Positions 34,258 through 43,517 of a stretch of 51,544 nt of DNA are shown piece after piece. Under the pieces are notes generated by a model that ran no database searches, had not been told where the DNA came from, and worked only from the letters and a program-made list of their open reading frames with translations. Every line of letters starts with the position of its first letter. The first letter of the stretch is position 1. The stretch covers positions 1-51,544 of the forward strand of contig CAJXMN010000009.1 in NCBI GenBank assembly GCA_913056215.1. The letters run 5' to 3'. This DNA is from an uncultured Flavobacteriales bacterium. Lineage in GTDB: Bacteria; Bacteroidota; Bacteroidia; Flavobacteriales_D; Crocinitomicaceae. The position numbers and the translations under genes are program-made.

Positions 34258-36375
34258 ATGAGTAATTACTTCATTTATCTTTTTATATTTTTTTCATTCA
34301 TTTGCCAGGCGCAAACTATCACCATCGAAAATGACGTTGATCGCAAATCGATTGGAAATGAAATTTCATTTTTTATCGATACTGAAAACGATTGGAAATA
34401 TTCGAGTGTTGTCGATTCAGCTGATTTCAAAGTCAGTCAAAATGAAGTTCCGAATTTTGGCATTTTTGAGGGTGCCGTATGGTTGAAAATTCGTGTTCAC
34501 AATAAGTTGGATAAGTCCTTGTTTCTCGAAGTTGGAAGCCCGATAATTGATAGTATCTTTTTCTATTCGTCCCAAACTGAAAAAGTTGTGGTTCAAGGTG
34601 ATGCTTTGCCTTTTCAAGAGCGGTTCCGGGATTTCAACCATTTTGTTTTTAAACTACCGGATGACCAGGATTCAGTACAGACGTTTTACTTAAAGATGAA
34701 TAGTTCTGGACAGCTTCAAGTACCTCTGTATCTCGGTTCATTATCGGCCATAGAACATGTTGATCATTTGATTAATAATGCTTTGTTTTTCTTTTTTGGT
34801 TTAATGGGTGTCATGATTCTGTATAATCTGCTGTTGTATTTTGTGGTACGCGATAGAAGCTATCTATTTTACGTATTGTATATAGCGATACTTATGATCA
34901 CACAGCTTATACCACAAGGTTTTGCTTATCAGTATTTTTGGCCAGAATCCCCTCAATTTGCTCAATACGCTATGTTGATATTCCCGATTGCTGTCGGTAT
35001 TAGCGGAATATTTTTCTTTAATAGTTTTCTTCAAACCTGGAAATATTTGCCTCGACTGCTCTACGTTTTTAGGACATTATTTCTTTTCTATGGTGCAGCC
35101 ACAGTAGTATTGATTTTTGGCGCACTACAAATAGCATATGCACTTGTTGATCTTACGGCTATGCTCGTATCATTTTCTATGCTTATAGGGGCGATACTCA
35201 TCTATCGAAAAGGAAATCGGGCTGCTTTATTTTTTCTGATCGCTTGGTCTATTTTTCTCACTGGAATTATTTTATGGGTATTAAAAGATGCCGGTATCGT
35301 TCCACATAACAATTTTACAAATTATCTGATGATTATAGGTGCTGGCTTAGAGACGATATTGCTCTCTATTGGTCTTGCTGATCGTATAAACACATTGAGA
35401 AAAGAAAAGGAAATCGCCCGAAAAAATGAAATTCAAGCACTCCAGGAAAATGAGGATATTATTTCAAGGCAAAATATCCTATTGGAGGAAAAAGTACAAG
35501 CGCGAACAGAAGAATTAGCCCAGGTAAATACTGAACTTCAATCTACGATGAATTCAATGATTGAAACGCAACAGAAATTAATAGAATCTGAAAAGATGGC
35601 TTCATTGGGACAATTAACTGCTGGTGTTGCACACGAAATTAATAACCCGATCAACTTCGTGACTGCGAATATAGCCCCTTTGCGTCAAGATATTGCGGAT
35701 ATTGTTGTGTTACTGGAAAAGTACAATACCTTATCGCCTGAGAATATAGAAGATAAACTGGAAGAAATCCGTCAATTCGAATCGGAGATTGAATTTTCGT
35801 ATCTTAAAAATGAGCTAGACAGCATCATTTCCAATATTAGTGAAGGTGCTCAGCGTACGAGCGAAATAGTGAAGGGGTTAAAACTATTTGCACGTGATCA
35901 TAAAGGAGAAAAATCATCCACAGCTATCAATGAAGGTATTGAATCGACGATAACCATACTTCAAAATAAATTAGATGGTATTGAGGTTATTCGAAATTAT
36001 GGTGCGCTTCCCACCGGCGAGTTCTATGGAGGAAAACTGAACCAGGTGTTCCTGAATTTACTGAGTAACTCGATTGATGCTATTCACGAGAGACACGAGG
36101 GAATAAAGGGAGGAGAAATAGAGATAACGACAGCTTATGATGAACAGGGAAATCGCATATTGATTACTTTTAAAGACAATGGAACAGGGATTTCGGAAGA
36201 AGTGCGTCAGAAGGTTTACGACCCCTTTTTTACTACAAAACCCGTTGGGAAAGGCACGGGGTTAGGTCTGTCAATTGTTTACCAAATCATTGATTTACAC
36301 CAGGGGGCAATATACTGCGAAAACAATGAAAATGGTGGCACTAAATTTACTATTCAGCTTCCGCTCGATCAATAA
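34258..36375 (+). CDS. 7TMR-DISM sensor histidine kinase
   Basis: 705 residues: a signal peptide, an extracytoplasmic DISMED2-type beta domain (about 25-165), and a seven-helix membrane region (about 180-375). A coiled coil (about 380-445) connects to an atypical HisKA with His459 in GVAHEINNPINF. The HATPase has the N box NLLSNSIDAI, G1 DNGTGI and G2 GKGTGLGLSIVYQI. 7TMR-DISM proteins sense small ligands, often sugars or other metabolites. This one lies with an E1-like enzyme, an acyltransferase and a divergent receiver protein, and is probably the sensor for them. Confidence 0.93.
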   Translation: MSNYFIYLFIFFSFICQAQTITIENDVDRKSIGNEISFFIDTENDWKYSSVVDSADFKVSQNEVPNFGIFEGAVWLKIRVHNKLDKSLFLEVGSPIIDSIFFYSSQTEKVVVQGDALPFQERFRDFNHFVFKLPDDQDSVQTFYLKMNSSGQLQVPLYLGSLSAIEHVDHLINNALFFFFGLMGVMILYNLLLYFVVRDRSYLFYVLYIAILMITQLIPQGFAYQYFWPESPQFAQYAMLIFPIAVGISGIFFFNSFLQTWKYLPRLLYVFRTLFLFYGAATVVLIFGALQIAYALVDLTAMLVSFSMLIGAILIYRKGNRAALFFLIAWSIFLTGIILWVLKDAGIVPHNNFTNYLMIIGAGLETILLSIGLADRINTLRKEKEIARKNEIQALQENEDIISRQNILLEEKVQARTEELAQVNTELQSTMNSMIETQQKLIESEKMASLGQLTAGVAHEINNPINFVTANIAPLRQDIADIVVLLEKYNTLSPENIEDKLEEIRQFESEIEFSYLKNELDSIISNISEGAQRTSEIVKGLKLFARDHKGEKSSTAINEGIESTITILQNKLDGIEVIRNYGALPTGEFYGGKLNQVFLNLLSNSIDAIHERHEGIKGGEIEITTAYDEQGNRILITFKDNGTGISEEVRQKVYDPFFTTKPVGKGTGLGLSIVYQIIDLHQGAIYCENNENGGTKFTIQLPLDQ

Positions 36376-36405
36376 TTGCCATGTAATAAAAAAAGCAATT
36401 TAGTT
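36374..36405. terminator. Weak bidirectional terminator between kinase and cysS genes
   Basis: AATTGC / GCAATT (36374-36397) with a long A-rich loop and a T-run near 36402-36407. The stem is only 6 bp and overlaps the kinase stop and cysS stop regions. Confidence 0.35.
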
Positions 36406-37872
36406 TTTTGACCATGTCGCTCCATCAGAGCCATCCTTCACTTTAATATTGGCTTCTTGTAGTTTGTCTCGTATGGAATCAGCAGTATCCCAATCTTGAT
36501 TATTCCTTGCTTTTTGACGCATGCTGAGCACTAGCTCCATCACTGTTCCGAGGCTGTCATCCTCATCTTGATCAATTTTTTGAAGACCTAGTACATCAAA
36601 GAAAAATGCGTTCATTTTTGCTTTAAGCGATTTGAAATCTTCTAAGCCAAGTTGCGCTTTCCCTGCCTTTACGTTTTGGATAAATTTGCTAGCGTCAAAT
36701 AAACGTGCAATAAGCACCGGTGTATTGAAATCATCATCCATAGCCGCGTAAAAGGAATCAATCAATTTTTGTACATCGATAGATGATGATTGCTGGACTG
36801 AAAGGTCCTCCAACATTTCAATGGCTTCACTTAAACGGTGAAAGCCTTTTTCTGCTGCGTCCAATGCTTCTGCACTAAAGTCAAGTGTGCTCGTGTAGTG
36901 TGCTTGCATCATGAAGAATCGCACTACTATGGGATGAAACGCTTTTCCAATTGCTTGATTATTTCCAGAAAACAAGGCTTCGGGGAGGAGCGTATTTCCC
37001 GTAGATTTACTCATTTTTTTACCGTTGAGTGTGAGCATATTGGCATGCATCCAATAACGAACCGGTTTTTTACCAGTGGCAGCAGTACCCTGTGCAATTT
37101 CACATTCGTGATGGGGGAATTTCAAATCCATTCCACCACCGTGAATATCAAATTGTTCACCTAGATATTTTGTACTCATAACAGAACACTCAAGGTGCCA
37201 CCCAGGAAATCCAACGCCCCATGGTGAGGGCCATTTCATGATATGTTGGGGAGCTGCATTTTTCCAAAGCGCAAAGTCTAATGGGGATTTTTTCTCATCT
37301 TGACCGTCGAGTTCTCTGGTACCAGAAACAAGGTCTTCAATTTTCCGTTTAGATAGGATACCGTAATTATCCGTTTCATTGTACTTTTCTACATCGAAAT
37401 AAACAGAGCCATTGGCTTCATACGCGAGCCCTTCTTGCATGATTTTTTTCACCATTTCAATTTGTTCAATGATGTGACCAGTTGCAGTGGGCTCGATATT
37501 GGGAGGGAGGTTGTTGAAACGACCCAAAACTTCATGGAAATTAATCGTATATTGTTGAACCACCTCCATCGGCTCTATTTGTTCAAGTCGTGCTTTTTTA
37601 GCGATTTTATCTTCACCTTCTTCAGCATCATTTTCTAAATGACCCGCATCAGTAATATTACGCACATAACGAATTTTGTAACCCAGATGTTTGAGATAAC
37701 GATATACCATGTCAAAGGAAATGAAAGTTCGACAATTCCCGAGGTGTACATGGCTGTAGACGGTTGGTCCGCAGACATAAAGCCCTACAAAACCATTGAT
37801 GAGAGGTTCAAACTTTTCTTTCTTTCCTGTGAGACTATTATAAATCGTTAAATTACCTTTCCGCGTGCTCAT
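36400..37872 (-). CDS. cysS: Cysteinyl-tRNA synthetase
   Basis: 490 residues. The class I signature HIGH appears as VHLGN, as is common in Bacteroidota; KMSKS is intact (KKMSKSTGN). The zinc site includes YVCGPTVY and LECSVMS plus HHECEIAQ. It charges tRNA-Cys. A promoter-like TATTTTCG lies 21 nt upstream of the ATG. Confidence 0.95.
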   Translation of the reverse strand: MSTRKGNLTIYNSLTGKKEKFEPLINGFVGLYVCGPTVYSHVHLGNCRTFISFDMVYRYLKHLGYKIRYVRNITDAGHLENDAEEGEDKIAKKARLEQIEPMEVVQQYTINFHEVLGRFNNLPPNIEPTATGHIIEQIEMVKKIMQEGLAYEANGSVYFDVEKYNETDNYGILSKRKIEDLVSGTRELDGQDEKKSPLDFALWKNAAPQHIMKWPSPWGVGFPGWHLECSVMSTKYLGEQFDIHGGGMDLKFPHHECEIAQGTAATGKKPVRYWMHANMLTLNGKKMSKSTGNTLLPEALFSGNNQAIGKAFHPIVVRFFMMQAHYTSTLDFSAEALDAAEKGFHRLSEAIEMLEDLSVQQSSSIDVQKLIDSFYAAMDDDFNTPVLIARLFDASKFIQNVKAGKAQLGLEDFKSLKAKMNAFFFDVLGLQKIDQDEDDSLGTVMELVLSMRQKARNNQDWDTADSIRDKLQEANIKVKDGSDGATWSKN

Positions 37873-37893
37873 GAAATTCTTTGTTTTAGGCTA

Positions 37894-37901
37894 CGAAAAT
37901 A
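37894..37901 (-). promoter_or_regulatory. Promoter-like box upstream of cysS
   Basis: Reverse strand TATTTTCG, one mismatch to TAnnTTTG, 21 nt before the cysS ATG. No clear -33 element. Confidence 0.3.
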
Positions 37902-37915
37902 CAATATTTCGCGCA

Positions 37916-37944
37916 TAAAAAAAGGGAACCACCAAGGGTTCCCT
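37916..37944 (-). terminator. Rho-independent terminator of the MORN-repeat gene
   Basis: Reverse strand AGGGAACC / GGTTCCCT stem with a 6-nt loop, followed by seven T. It lies 18 nt after the stop codon of the MORN gene. Confidence 0.9.
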
Positions 37945-37962
37945 ACTAAAATTAAAATCTAT

Positions 37963-38853
37963 TTAGAGTTGTCCATCGGAATGATAAGCACCTTCTTTAT
38001 ACACTTCTACTTTTAACAGTAATCCGTCATCGTCATAAATATAAAGACGTCCATCCCATAATCTACCATCTTTAAACTCACCTTCCATCCACAATTCTTT
38101 GTCGTCATTGTAGACTTTGTTGTAAGCGTTCGGTTCAAACTCTTCAACACCCTCAGGCTTCGGACCTTGCTTTACGTCCTCCGGTTTCGGAGTTTCTGTC
38201 TCCAGTGGTGGATTAACGCGTTCTATTTCGCCCGTCGTTTCTTTTACTGTTCCATCTTCAGCATAAACAATTTCTTCCTTTACGTCACCGTTGGGCCAGT
38301 ATCGCGTTGCTTTACCAGTTGGAATACCATTTTTAGCATTATATACAAATTCAGGGTTTCCATTATCGTGGAAATACTTAACAGGACCAGACTCTTTACC
38401 CGTCTCATTATATGAACTTTCATAAATAACAACCCCTTCAGAATTGAAACGCATCAACGAATCTACATAACGTCTTTTGTTGAAAGTTCCTTTTTCTTTC
38501 ACCTCACCGTTCGGGTGGTAACGGACAAAAGGACCATTGGGCCGATTGTTTACAAATTCACCTTCAGTCTTAGGTGTCTCTCCATCTTTGTAGTACATGA
38601 TCCAATGACCGTCCTTACGATCATTTTTGTAGGTACCTTCAGAGATCTTACCTTCCATGGGGTAACCCTTCTCTGGTTTGTCCTTACCAAAGAAAATCCA
38701 TTTTCCCTGTTTACGACCTTTCTCGTCCTTCTGATTGATTTTGGGGTCATCCTGCTCATCATTCACTTCGAGTATGCCCGAAGAGAAGGAGTAATTCCCT
38801 AACCCTAAAGCGATTAATAATGTCCAAAGTAATTTCTTCATCATCCAATTCAT
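37963..38853 (-). CDS. MORN-repeat (YwqK-type) secreted protein
   Basis: 296 residues with an N-terminal signal (LLWTLLIALGLGNYSFSSG). About seven tandem MORN_2-like units of the form G(x)W..Y..dG.....eG.f follow (EGTYKNDRKDGHWIMYYKDG, NGPFVRYHPNGEVKEKG, SGPVKYFHDNGNPEFV, TGKATRYWPNGDVKEE). A linker rich in Pro and Glu precedes a last repeat. The family is named for a YwqK antitoxin but most Bacteroidota members are exported and of unknown role. It has a strong terminator and is monocistronic. Confidence 0.8.
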   Translation of the reverse strand: MNWMMKKLLWTLLIALGLGNYSFSSGILEVNDEQDDPKINQKDEKGRKQGKWIFFGKDKPEKGYPMEGKISEGTYKNDRKDGHWIMYYKDGETPKTEGEFVNNRPNGPFVRYHPNGEVKEKGTFNKRRYVDSLMRFNSEGVVIYESSYNETGKESGPVKYFHDNGNPEFVYNAKNGIPTGKATRYWPNGDVKEEIVYAEDGTVKETTGEIERVNPPLETETPKPEDVKQGPKPEGVEEFEPNAYNKVYNDDKELWMEGEFKDGRLWDGRLYIYDDDGLLLKVEVYKEGAYHSDGQL

Positions 38854-38963
38854 TAAATTCCTAAATAGCGCAACAACAATATATGCAAAGTTTCAGCAAT
38901 TTCAAAGTTTTAGACAAATATTTTAGACAAAAACGGCTTTTTTATAGACGAATGTTCTTTTTG

Positions 38964-39920
38964 CTATTTTTTAAATAACCGTTCGGGTTGAACGTTTTCT
39001 AACATCGTTGTGACCATCTTGTCTAAGTCGTATTTCATTTTCCATTGCCATTCTTTTTGCGCGACCTCATCATTAATCGATGCTGGCCAAGTTGCTGCAA
39101 TTGCTTGCCGATAATCAGGAGCATAATCTATGCCAAAGTCTGGAATGTGCTTTCGAATAGCATCTGCTAAGTCCTTCGGAGTAAAACTAATACCCGCTAG
39201 ATTGTATGATGTGCGTGTTTGAATGTTTTCACCTGGAGCTTCCATCAATTCAATGGTTGCTCGAATGGCATCTTCCATATACATCATTGGAAGAGCGGTC
39301 TGTTCACCCAAAAAAGAGGTGTATTCGCCGTGTTCTTTCGCATGATAAAAAATGTCTACGGCATAATCGGTTGTTCCACCCCCGGGTAGAGACGCGTGCG
39401 AGATCAAGCCAGGATAACGTATGCTTCTGACATCTACCCCGTATTTCTCGTGATAATAAGCGCACCATTGCTCCCCAGCCTGCTTCGAAATGCCATAAAC
39501 TGTTGTGGGTTCCATGATCGTCTGCTGAGGTGTGTTGTTTTTCGGTGTGGAGGGACCAAAAACAGCGATAGAACTCGGCCAAAAGATTTTTTTGATGATA
39601 CCTTCCTTTGCGAGGTCAAGTACGTTAAATAGACCGTCCATGTTGAGTTGCCAAGCAAATTTTGGTTGTTGCTCAGCAGTAGCAGACAAAAGCGCAGCCA
39701 ACAGGTAAACTTCTGTAACTCCTTCCTGTTGAACACAATTTCTCAATTTTTTATTATCGAGTACGTCAATTTGTGTGTACTTAAAATCTTTCAACGCCTC
39801 CGGGCATTCATCTTTCACATCTGATGCGATAACTGCATCATCTCCGAATCGACGTCCTAATTCTAAAACTAATTCGCTACCAATTTGACCCGCTGCGCCA
39901 ATGACTAATATTTTCCTCAT
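38964..39920 (-). CDS. L-threonine 3-dehydrogenase, short-chain type
   Basis: 318 residues. The NAD-binding glycine motif is VIGAAGQIGSELVLELG, the active-site Tyr-x3-Lys is YGISKQ, and the Ser region is FWPSSIAVFGPS. The overall sequence fits the extended-SDR threonine dehydrogenases known from Flavobacterium and other Bacteroidota: threonine to 2-amino-3-ketobutyrate with NAD+. It is divergent from the tyrosine-degradation genes. Confidence 0.87.
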   Translation of the reverse strand: MRKILVIGAAGQIGSELVLELGRRFGDDAVIASDVKDECPEALKDFKYTQIDVLDNKKLRNCVQQEGVTEVYLLAALLSATAEQQPKFAWQLNMDGLFNVLDLAKEGIIKKIFWPSSIAVFGPSTPKNNTPQQTIMEPTTVYGISKQAGEQWCAYYHEKYGVDVRSIRYPGLISHASLPGGGTTDYAVDIFYHAKEHGEYTSFLGEQTALPMMYMEDAIRATIELMEAPGENIQTRTSYNLAGISFTPKDLADAIRKHIPDFGIDYAPDYRQAIAATWPASINDEVAQKEWQWKMKYDLDKMVTTMLENVQPERLFKK

Positions 39921-40117
39921 AATTCACTGATTCTTCTTCGCCACGAAGATAATGACTTCGCTTTACTAGTTGTTATACATTACATAAAAATCAGCAATTA
40001 CTGAATGGGCGACACTTCTCTATCCGCTTTAACGGACAACCTGTTCAACGAGGAATGACTTTCATCAGGATTCCATAATCTGTATTCAAAATCTTAGGGC
40101 TACCCCACCAATTTTTC

Positions 40118-40125
40118 TATATTTG
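40118..40125 (+). promoter_or_regulatory. -7 promoter box of the hmgA-hppD operon
   Basis: TATATTTG, 142 nt before hmgA and 20 nt before the first micro-frame. The 5' leader of hmgA would therefore be long. Confidence 0.55.
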
Positions 40126-40145
40126 TAATAGAAGTAACGATAATT

Positions 40146-40255
40146 ATGAATACATTTAGTTCGATCAATAAAAAATCGAAGCGCTTACTGAAACGCAACC
40201 CGGAATGATGTTTCAGATTATCAAGAATGCTGATCACCAACAATTTTTTCATTAA
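40146..40255 (+). other. Two overlapping micro-frames in the hmgA leader
   Basis: A 20-codon frame (ATG 40146, stop 40206-40208; basic, KKSKRLLKRNPE) overlaps, at ATGA, a 16-codon frame (40205-40255; FQIIKNADHQQFFH). They could be leader peptides of the hmgA operon or the remains of one decayed, frameshifted gene. No homology is claimed. Confidence 0.35.
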
Positions 40256-40267
40256 AACTTATAATCT

Positions 40268-41425
40268 ATGCCATTTTATACAAAACGGGGTAACATTCCG
40301 CATAAACGCCACACAACCTTTAAAAAAGAGGGTGGTGGTTATTATTATGAACAGCTGTTCGGTACAGAAGGATTTAGTGGTATGGCATCCTTAATGTATC
40401 ATGTTCATCGACCTACAATGGTCAAAAATATTGGGCCAACGAAAGATTTATCACCAGAAGCTGCTGTCGATAAAAACATTACGAGTCGTATGCTTAATGG
40501 CTTTCAGGTTCCGCCCGAAAAAGACTTTTTGGATAGTCGCAAAATCGTACTTTTTAACAACGATTTAAATATAGCACTGAGTTCGCCTCAAACCTCTCTT
40601 CAGGATTATTTTTATAAAAACGCTGACGCCGACGAGATGATTTTTATTCATGAAGGTTCGGGAACCCTGCGGACTATGCTCGGAAACATACGGTTTAATG
40701 TTGGTGATTATTTGATTGTACCGCGCGGCATTATCTACCAAATGGAATTTGATAGTGCTGACAACAGACACTTCATCGTTGAATCATTTTCGCCGTTGTA
40801 TACTCCGAAACGATATCGTAATCATTTTGGTCAGCTCATGGAGCATTCGCCTTTTTGTGAACGCGACTTTCGAGCTCCAGATGAATTAGAAACACACGAT
40901 GAAAAGGGTGAGTTTTTGGTTAAAATCAAGAAAGAGAATACCTTGCACGAGGTCACATATGCGTCGCATCCATTTGATGTCGTAGGGTGGGATGGTTATA
41001 ATTTCCCTTACGCCTTTAATATTGAGGATTTCGAACCGATCACTGGTCGCGTCCATCTTCCACCTCCGATACACCAGACATTTGAGGCGCAAAACTTCGT
41101 TGTATGTTCTTTTTGTCCAAGACTTTACGATTATCACCCAGAGTCGATACCGGCCCCTTATAATCACAGTAATATTGATTCAGATGAGGTGTTGTACTAC
41201 GTCGATGGCGACTTTATGTCTAGAAATCACGTAGAAAAAGGGTTTATATCATTGCATCCTGCCGGAATTCCTCACGGACCGCATCCAGGAGCTATGGAAA
41301 AGAGTATCGGAAAGAAGGAGACAAAGGAAACGGCTGTAATGGTCGACACATTCAAACCGTTACAACTTACTCAAACGGCATTGAATATTGCTGATGAAGA
41401 CTATGTTCACAGTTGGTTAGAATAA
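40268..41425 (+). CDS. hmgA: Homogentisate 1,2-dioxygenase
   Basis: 385 residues. The cupin-like iron site is visible in HLPPPIHQTFEAQNFVVCSFCPR and the later HPAGIPHGPHPGAMEKSIG. The enzyme opens homogentisate to maleylacetoacetate with Fe(II) and O2. It is followed after 33 nt by the gene for the preceding enzyme of tyrosine catabolism. Confidence 0.95.
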   Translation: MPFYTKRGNIPHKRHTTFKKEGGGYYYEQLFGTEGFSGMASLMYHVHRPTMVKNIGPTKDLSPEAAVDKNITSRMLNGFQVPPEKDFLDSRKIVLFNNDLNIALSSPQTSLQDYFYKNADADEMIFIHEGSGTLRTMLGNIRFNVGDYLIVPRGIIYQMEFDSADNRHFIVESFSPLYTPKRYRNHFGQLMEHSPFCERDFRAPDELETHDEKGEFLVKIKKENTLHEVTYASHPFDVVGWDGYNFPYAFNIEDFEPITGRVHLPPPIHQTFEAQNFVVCSFCPRLYDYHPESIPAPYNHSNIDSDEVLYYVDGDFMSRNHVEKGFISLHPAGIPHGPHPGAMEKSIGKKETKETAVMVDTFKPLQLTQTALNIADEDYVHSWLE

Positions 41426-41458
41426 GCACGATTTTTAATTTATCAAGAAATACAAATT

Positions 41459-42619
41459 ATGGGAAAAGAAGTAAAAAATGTAGAATACGGATTGGAAAAG
41501 ATTTTTGAAGGAGCTCAAGATTTTCTTCCGTTATTAGGAACTGATTACGTAGAGTTTTATGTGGGTAATGCCAAACAAGCAGCCCACTTTTATAAGACGG
41601 CATTTGGTTTTCAATCGCATGCATACGCAGGTTTGGAAACGGGCATAAAGGACCGCGCGTCGTACGTGCTCAAACAAAATAAAATTCGCCTCGTCCTCAC
41701 TACCGCGATGAACAGCGAATCTCCGATTGGAGAACACGTGAAAAAGCACGGCGATGGCGTAAAAGTTATTGCCCTATGGGTAGAAGATGCACGATTAGCG
41801 TATAATGAGACGACAAAGCGCGGTGCCAAATCTTTTATGGAACCTACTGTAGAAAAAGACGACGACGGAGAAGTTGTGCGCTCAGGAATCTACACGTATG
41901 GCGAGACAGTGCATATTTTTGTAGAGCGTAAAAATTATAATGGTGCATTTTTGCCAGGATATAAAAAGTGGGATTCGGATTATAACCCAACTCCTACAGG
42001 ACTCAAATTTATTGACCACATGGTCGGTAATGTAGGTTGGAACGAGATGAACACTTGGGTAAAATGGTACGAGGAAGTAATGGGCTTTGAAAACTTCCTT
42101 TCTTTCGATGATAAACAAATCCATACGGATTATTCAGCACTTATGTCCAAGGTGATGTCTAATGGAAATGGCCGTATTAAATTTCCAATTAATGAACCAG
42201 CGGAAGGGAAAAAGAAATCTCAAATTGAGGAATACCTCGATTATTATGAAAGTTCAGGTGTTCAACACATCGCAGTTGCCACTGACGACATCCTGACCAC
42301 TGTAGCTGATTTGCGGAGCAGAGGAGTGGAGTTTTTGAGTGTTCCTCCTCAAACTTATTATGATGAGGTTCCCGAACGACTTGGTGCTCATGATCATGAA
42401 TTACAAGAAGACATCAAAAAGATTCAAGAACTTGGAATTATGGTCGATGCGGATGAAGAAGGATATTTGCTTCAGATTTTCACTAAGCCCGTGGAGGATC
42501 GACCGACACTATTCTTCGAAATTATTCAGCGTATGGGGGCTCGTGGTTTTGGCGCTGGTAATTTTAAGGCACTTTTCGAATCCATTGAACGCGAACAAGA
42601 GTTACGAGGTACACTTTAG
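41459..42619 (+). CDS. hppD: 4-Hydroxyphenylpyruvate dioxygenase
   Basis: 386 residues with two vicinal-oxygen-chelate domains. The Fe(II) ligands fit the family: FIDHMVGNV (first His), SGVQHIAVATDDI (second His) and LFFEIIQRMG (Glu). The N-terminal domain is recognised by VEFYVGNAKQAAHFYKTAFGF. It converts 4-hydroxyphenylpyruvate to homogentisate, the substrate of hmgA upstream. It ends 21 nt before a terminator. Confidence 0.95.
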   Translation: MGKEVKNVEYGLEKIFEGAQDFLPLLGTDYVEFYVGNAKQAAHFYKTAFGFQSHAYAGLETGIKDRASYVLKQNKIRLVLTTAMNSESPIGEHVKKHGDGVKVIALWVEDARLAYNETTKRGAKSFMEPTVEKDDDGEVVRSGIYTYGETVHIFVERKNYNGAFLPGYKKWDSDYNPTPTGLKFIDHMVGNVGWNEMNTWVKWYEEVMGFENFLSFDDKQIHTDYSALMSKVMSNGNGRIKFPINEPAEGKKKSQIEEYLDYYESSGVQHIAVATDDILTTVADLRSRGVEFLSVPPQTYYDEVPERLGAHDHELQEDIKKIQELGIMVDADEEGYLLQIFTKPVEDRPTLFFEIIQRMGARGFGAGNFKALFESIEREQELRGTL

Positions 42620-42640
42620 TAATTTACGCTTTAAGAGTGC

Positions 42641-42678
42641 AAACACCTTCTTTCATATTTGAGAGGAGGTGTTTTCAT
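42641..42678 (+). terminator. Rho-independent terminator after hppD
   Basis: Stem AAACACCTTC (42641-42650) with GGAGGTGTTT (42665-42674) followed by a T-rich tract. The loop is about 14 nt and one pair is a wobble. Confidence 0.75.
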
Positions 42679-42685
42679 TTTTGCT

Positions 42686-42693
42686 TACCTTTG
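42686..42693 (+). promoter_or_regulatory. -7 box for the coiled-coil protein gene
   Basis: TACCTTTG, 23 nt before the ATG at 42717. This favours that start over an upstream in-frame one at 42669, which lies inside the hppD terminator. Confidence 0.5.
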
Positions 42694-42716
42694 AATTCTC
42701 ACAACGGGAAAACATT

Positions 42717-43517
42717 ATGGGCACATTCAATACACATCAAACAATCACAAAACATTTAAAAGAATTGAGTGAAAAACTCGACGAGGATCATCTGACCGCT
42801 CAAGAGCTTCAGGAATTCGAAAACTTATCGCGAAAACTCTACGAACGTGCTGTTATTTTGCACTATAAAGCAAAAGAGGAAAATGTTTACAACAAAAAAG
42901 ACCAATCAGCGTCAACTCCTGAGCAGCCTATAGCAGAAAAGTTAGATAACGAAACTGATTCAGGAGAGATTAAATTTGATTTTACTAGCGATGAGCAATT
43001 TGACGAACCGCCTTCTACGGTAACTGAATCGTCTGGTAAAAATCCAGCTCAACAGGATAGTACTCCCGCTGGAGGCAGCTTCAAGGAAGGTCAGGATCCA
43101 GCAGTTTCAGCCAAAAATACGGATGAAAATAAAGAAAATACAACTGAGCAGTCGAATTTAGAAACTTCAACATCAACAAATGATCTTCCCAAGTTGCATC
43201 AGGAAGAAACTAAATCGTTTTATGAACATTTCATGGGATTGCATAAAAGTACTCTTTCAGATCAACTGGGGGCTTCAAAAATAAACTCTCTGAAAGGCGC
43301 TATTGGACTGAACGATAAACTACAATTTATATCAGAATTGTTTGATGGAAACCATGAGGCTTTTAATGAATACCTCTCTACTCTCGATCAGCTCTCATCC
43401 AATGAGGAGGCACATCAGCTGTTAAGTCAGATCGCCACTAAATATGAATGGGACGAGGAAAATAGCTCGGTGGAAGAGTTTGTAAAAATAATAAGCAGAA
43501 GATATGCCGATTCGTAA
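42717..43517 (+). CDS. Hydrophilic acidic protein with coiled-coil N-terminus (hypothetical)
   Basis: 266 residues from the ATG at 42717. The N-terminus is helical (HLKELSEKLDEDHLTAQELQEFENLSRKL). A low-complexity acidic, Ser/Thr/Gln-rich linker follows (about 65-155). The C-terminal domain has a helical core (QLGASKINSLKGAIGLNDKLQFISELFDGN, EEFVKIISRRYADS). I do not recognise it. It overlaps the M28 peptidase by 14 nt and likely shares its transcript. There is no signal peptide, so it is probably cytosolic. Confidence 0.75.
   Translation: MGTFNTHQTITKHLKELSEKLDEDHLTAQELQEFENLSRKLYERAVILHYKAKEENVYNKKDQSASTPEQPIAEKLDNETDSGEIKFDFTSDEQFDEPPSTVTESSGKNPAQQDSTPAGGSFKEGQDPAVSAKNTDENKENTTEQSNLETSTSTNDLPKLHQEETKSFYEHFMGLHKSTLSDQLGASKINSLKGAIGLNDKLQFISELFDGNHEAFNEYLSTLDQLSSNEEAHQLLSQIATKYEWDEENSSVEEFVKIISRRYADS

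Larger units (their letters stand above)
39921..40267. other. Divergent region between threonine dehydrogenase and hmgA
   Basis: 347 bp. It holds a TATCTTCG box (39944-39951, reverse) for the dehydrogenase gene. On the plus strand are TATATTTG (40118-40125) and two very short frames before hmgA, listed separately. Confidence 0.6.

Noticed and set aside
37750-37790. CysS motif HLGN in place of HIGH
   Set aside because: The HLGN form is common among Bacteroidota cysteinyl-tRNA synthetases and the KMSKS and zinc residues are intact, so it is not a defect.
39304-39736. Several open frames of 70-100 codons in both strands across the threonine dehydrogenase gene
   Set aside because: Out-of-frame shadows of a well-supported gene with no motif or promoter of their own.
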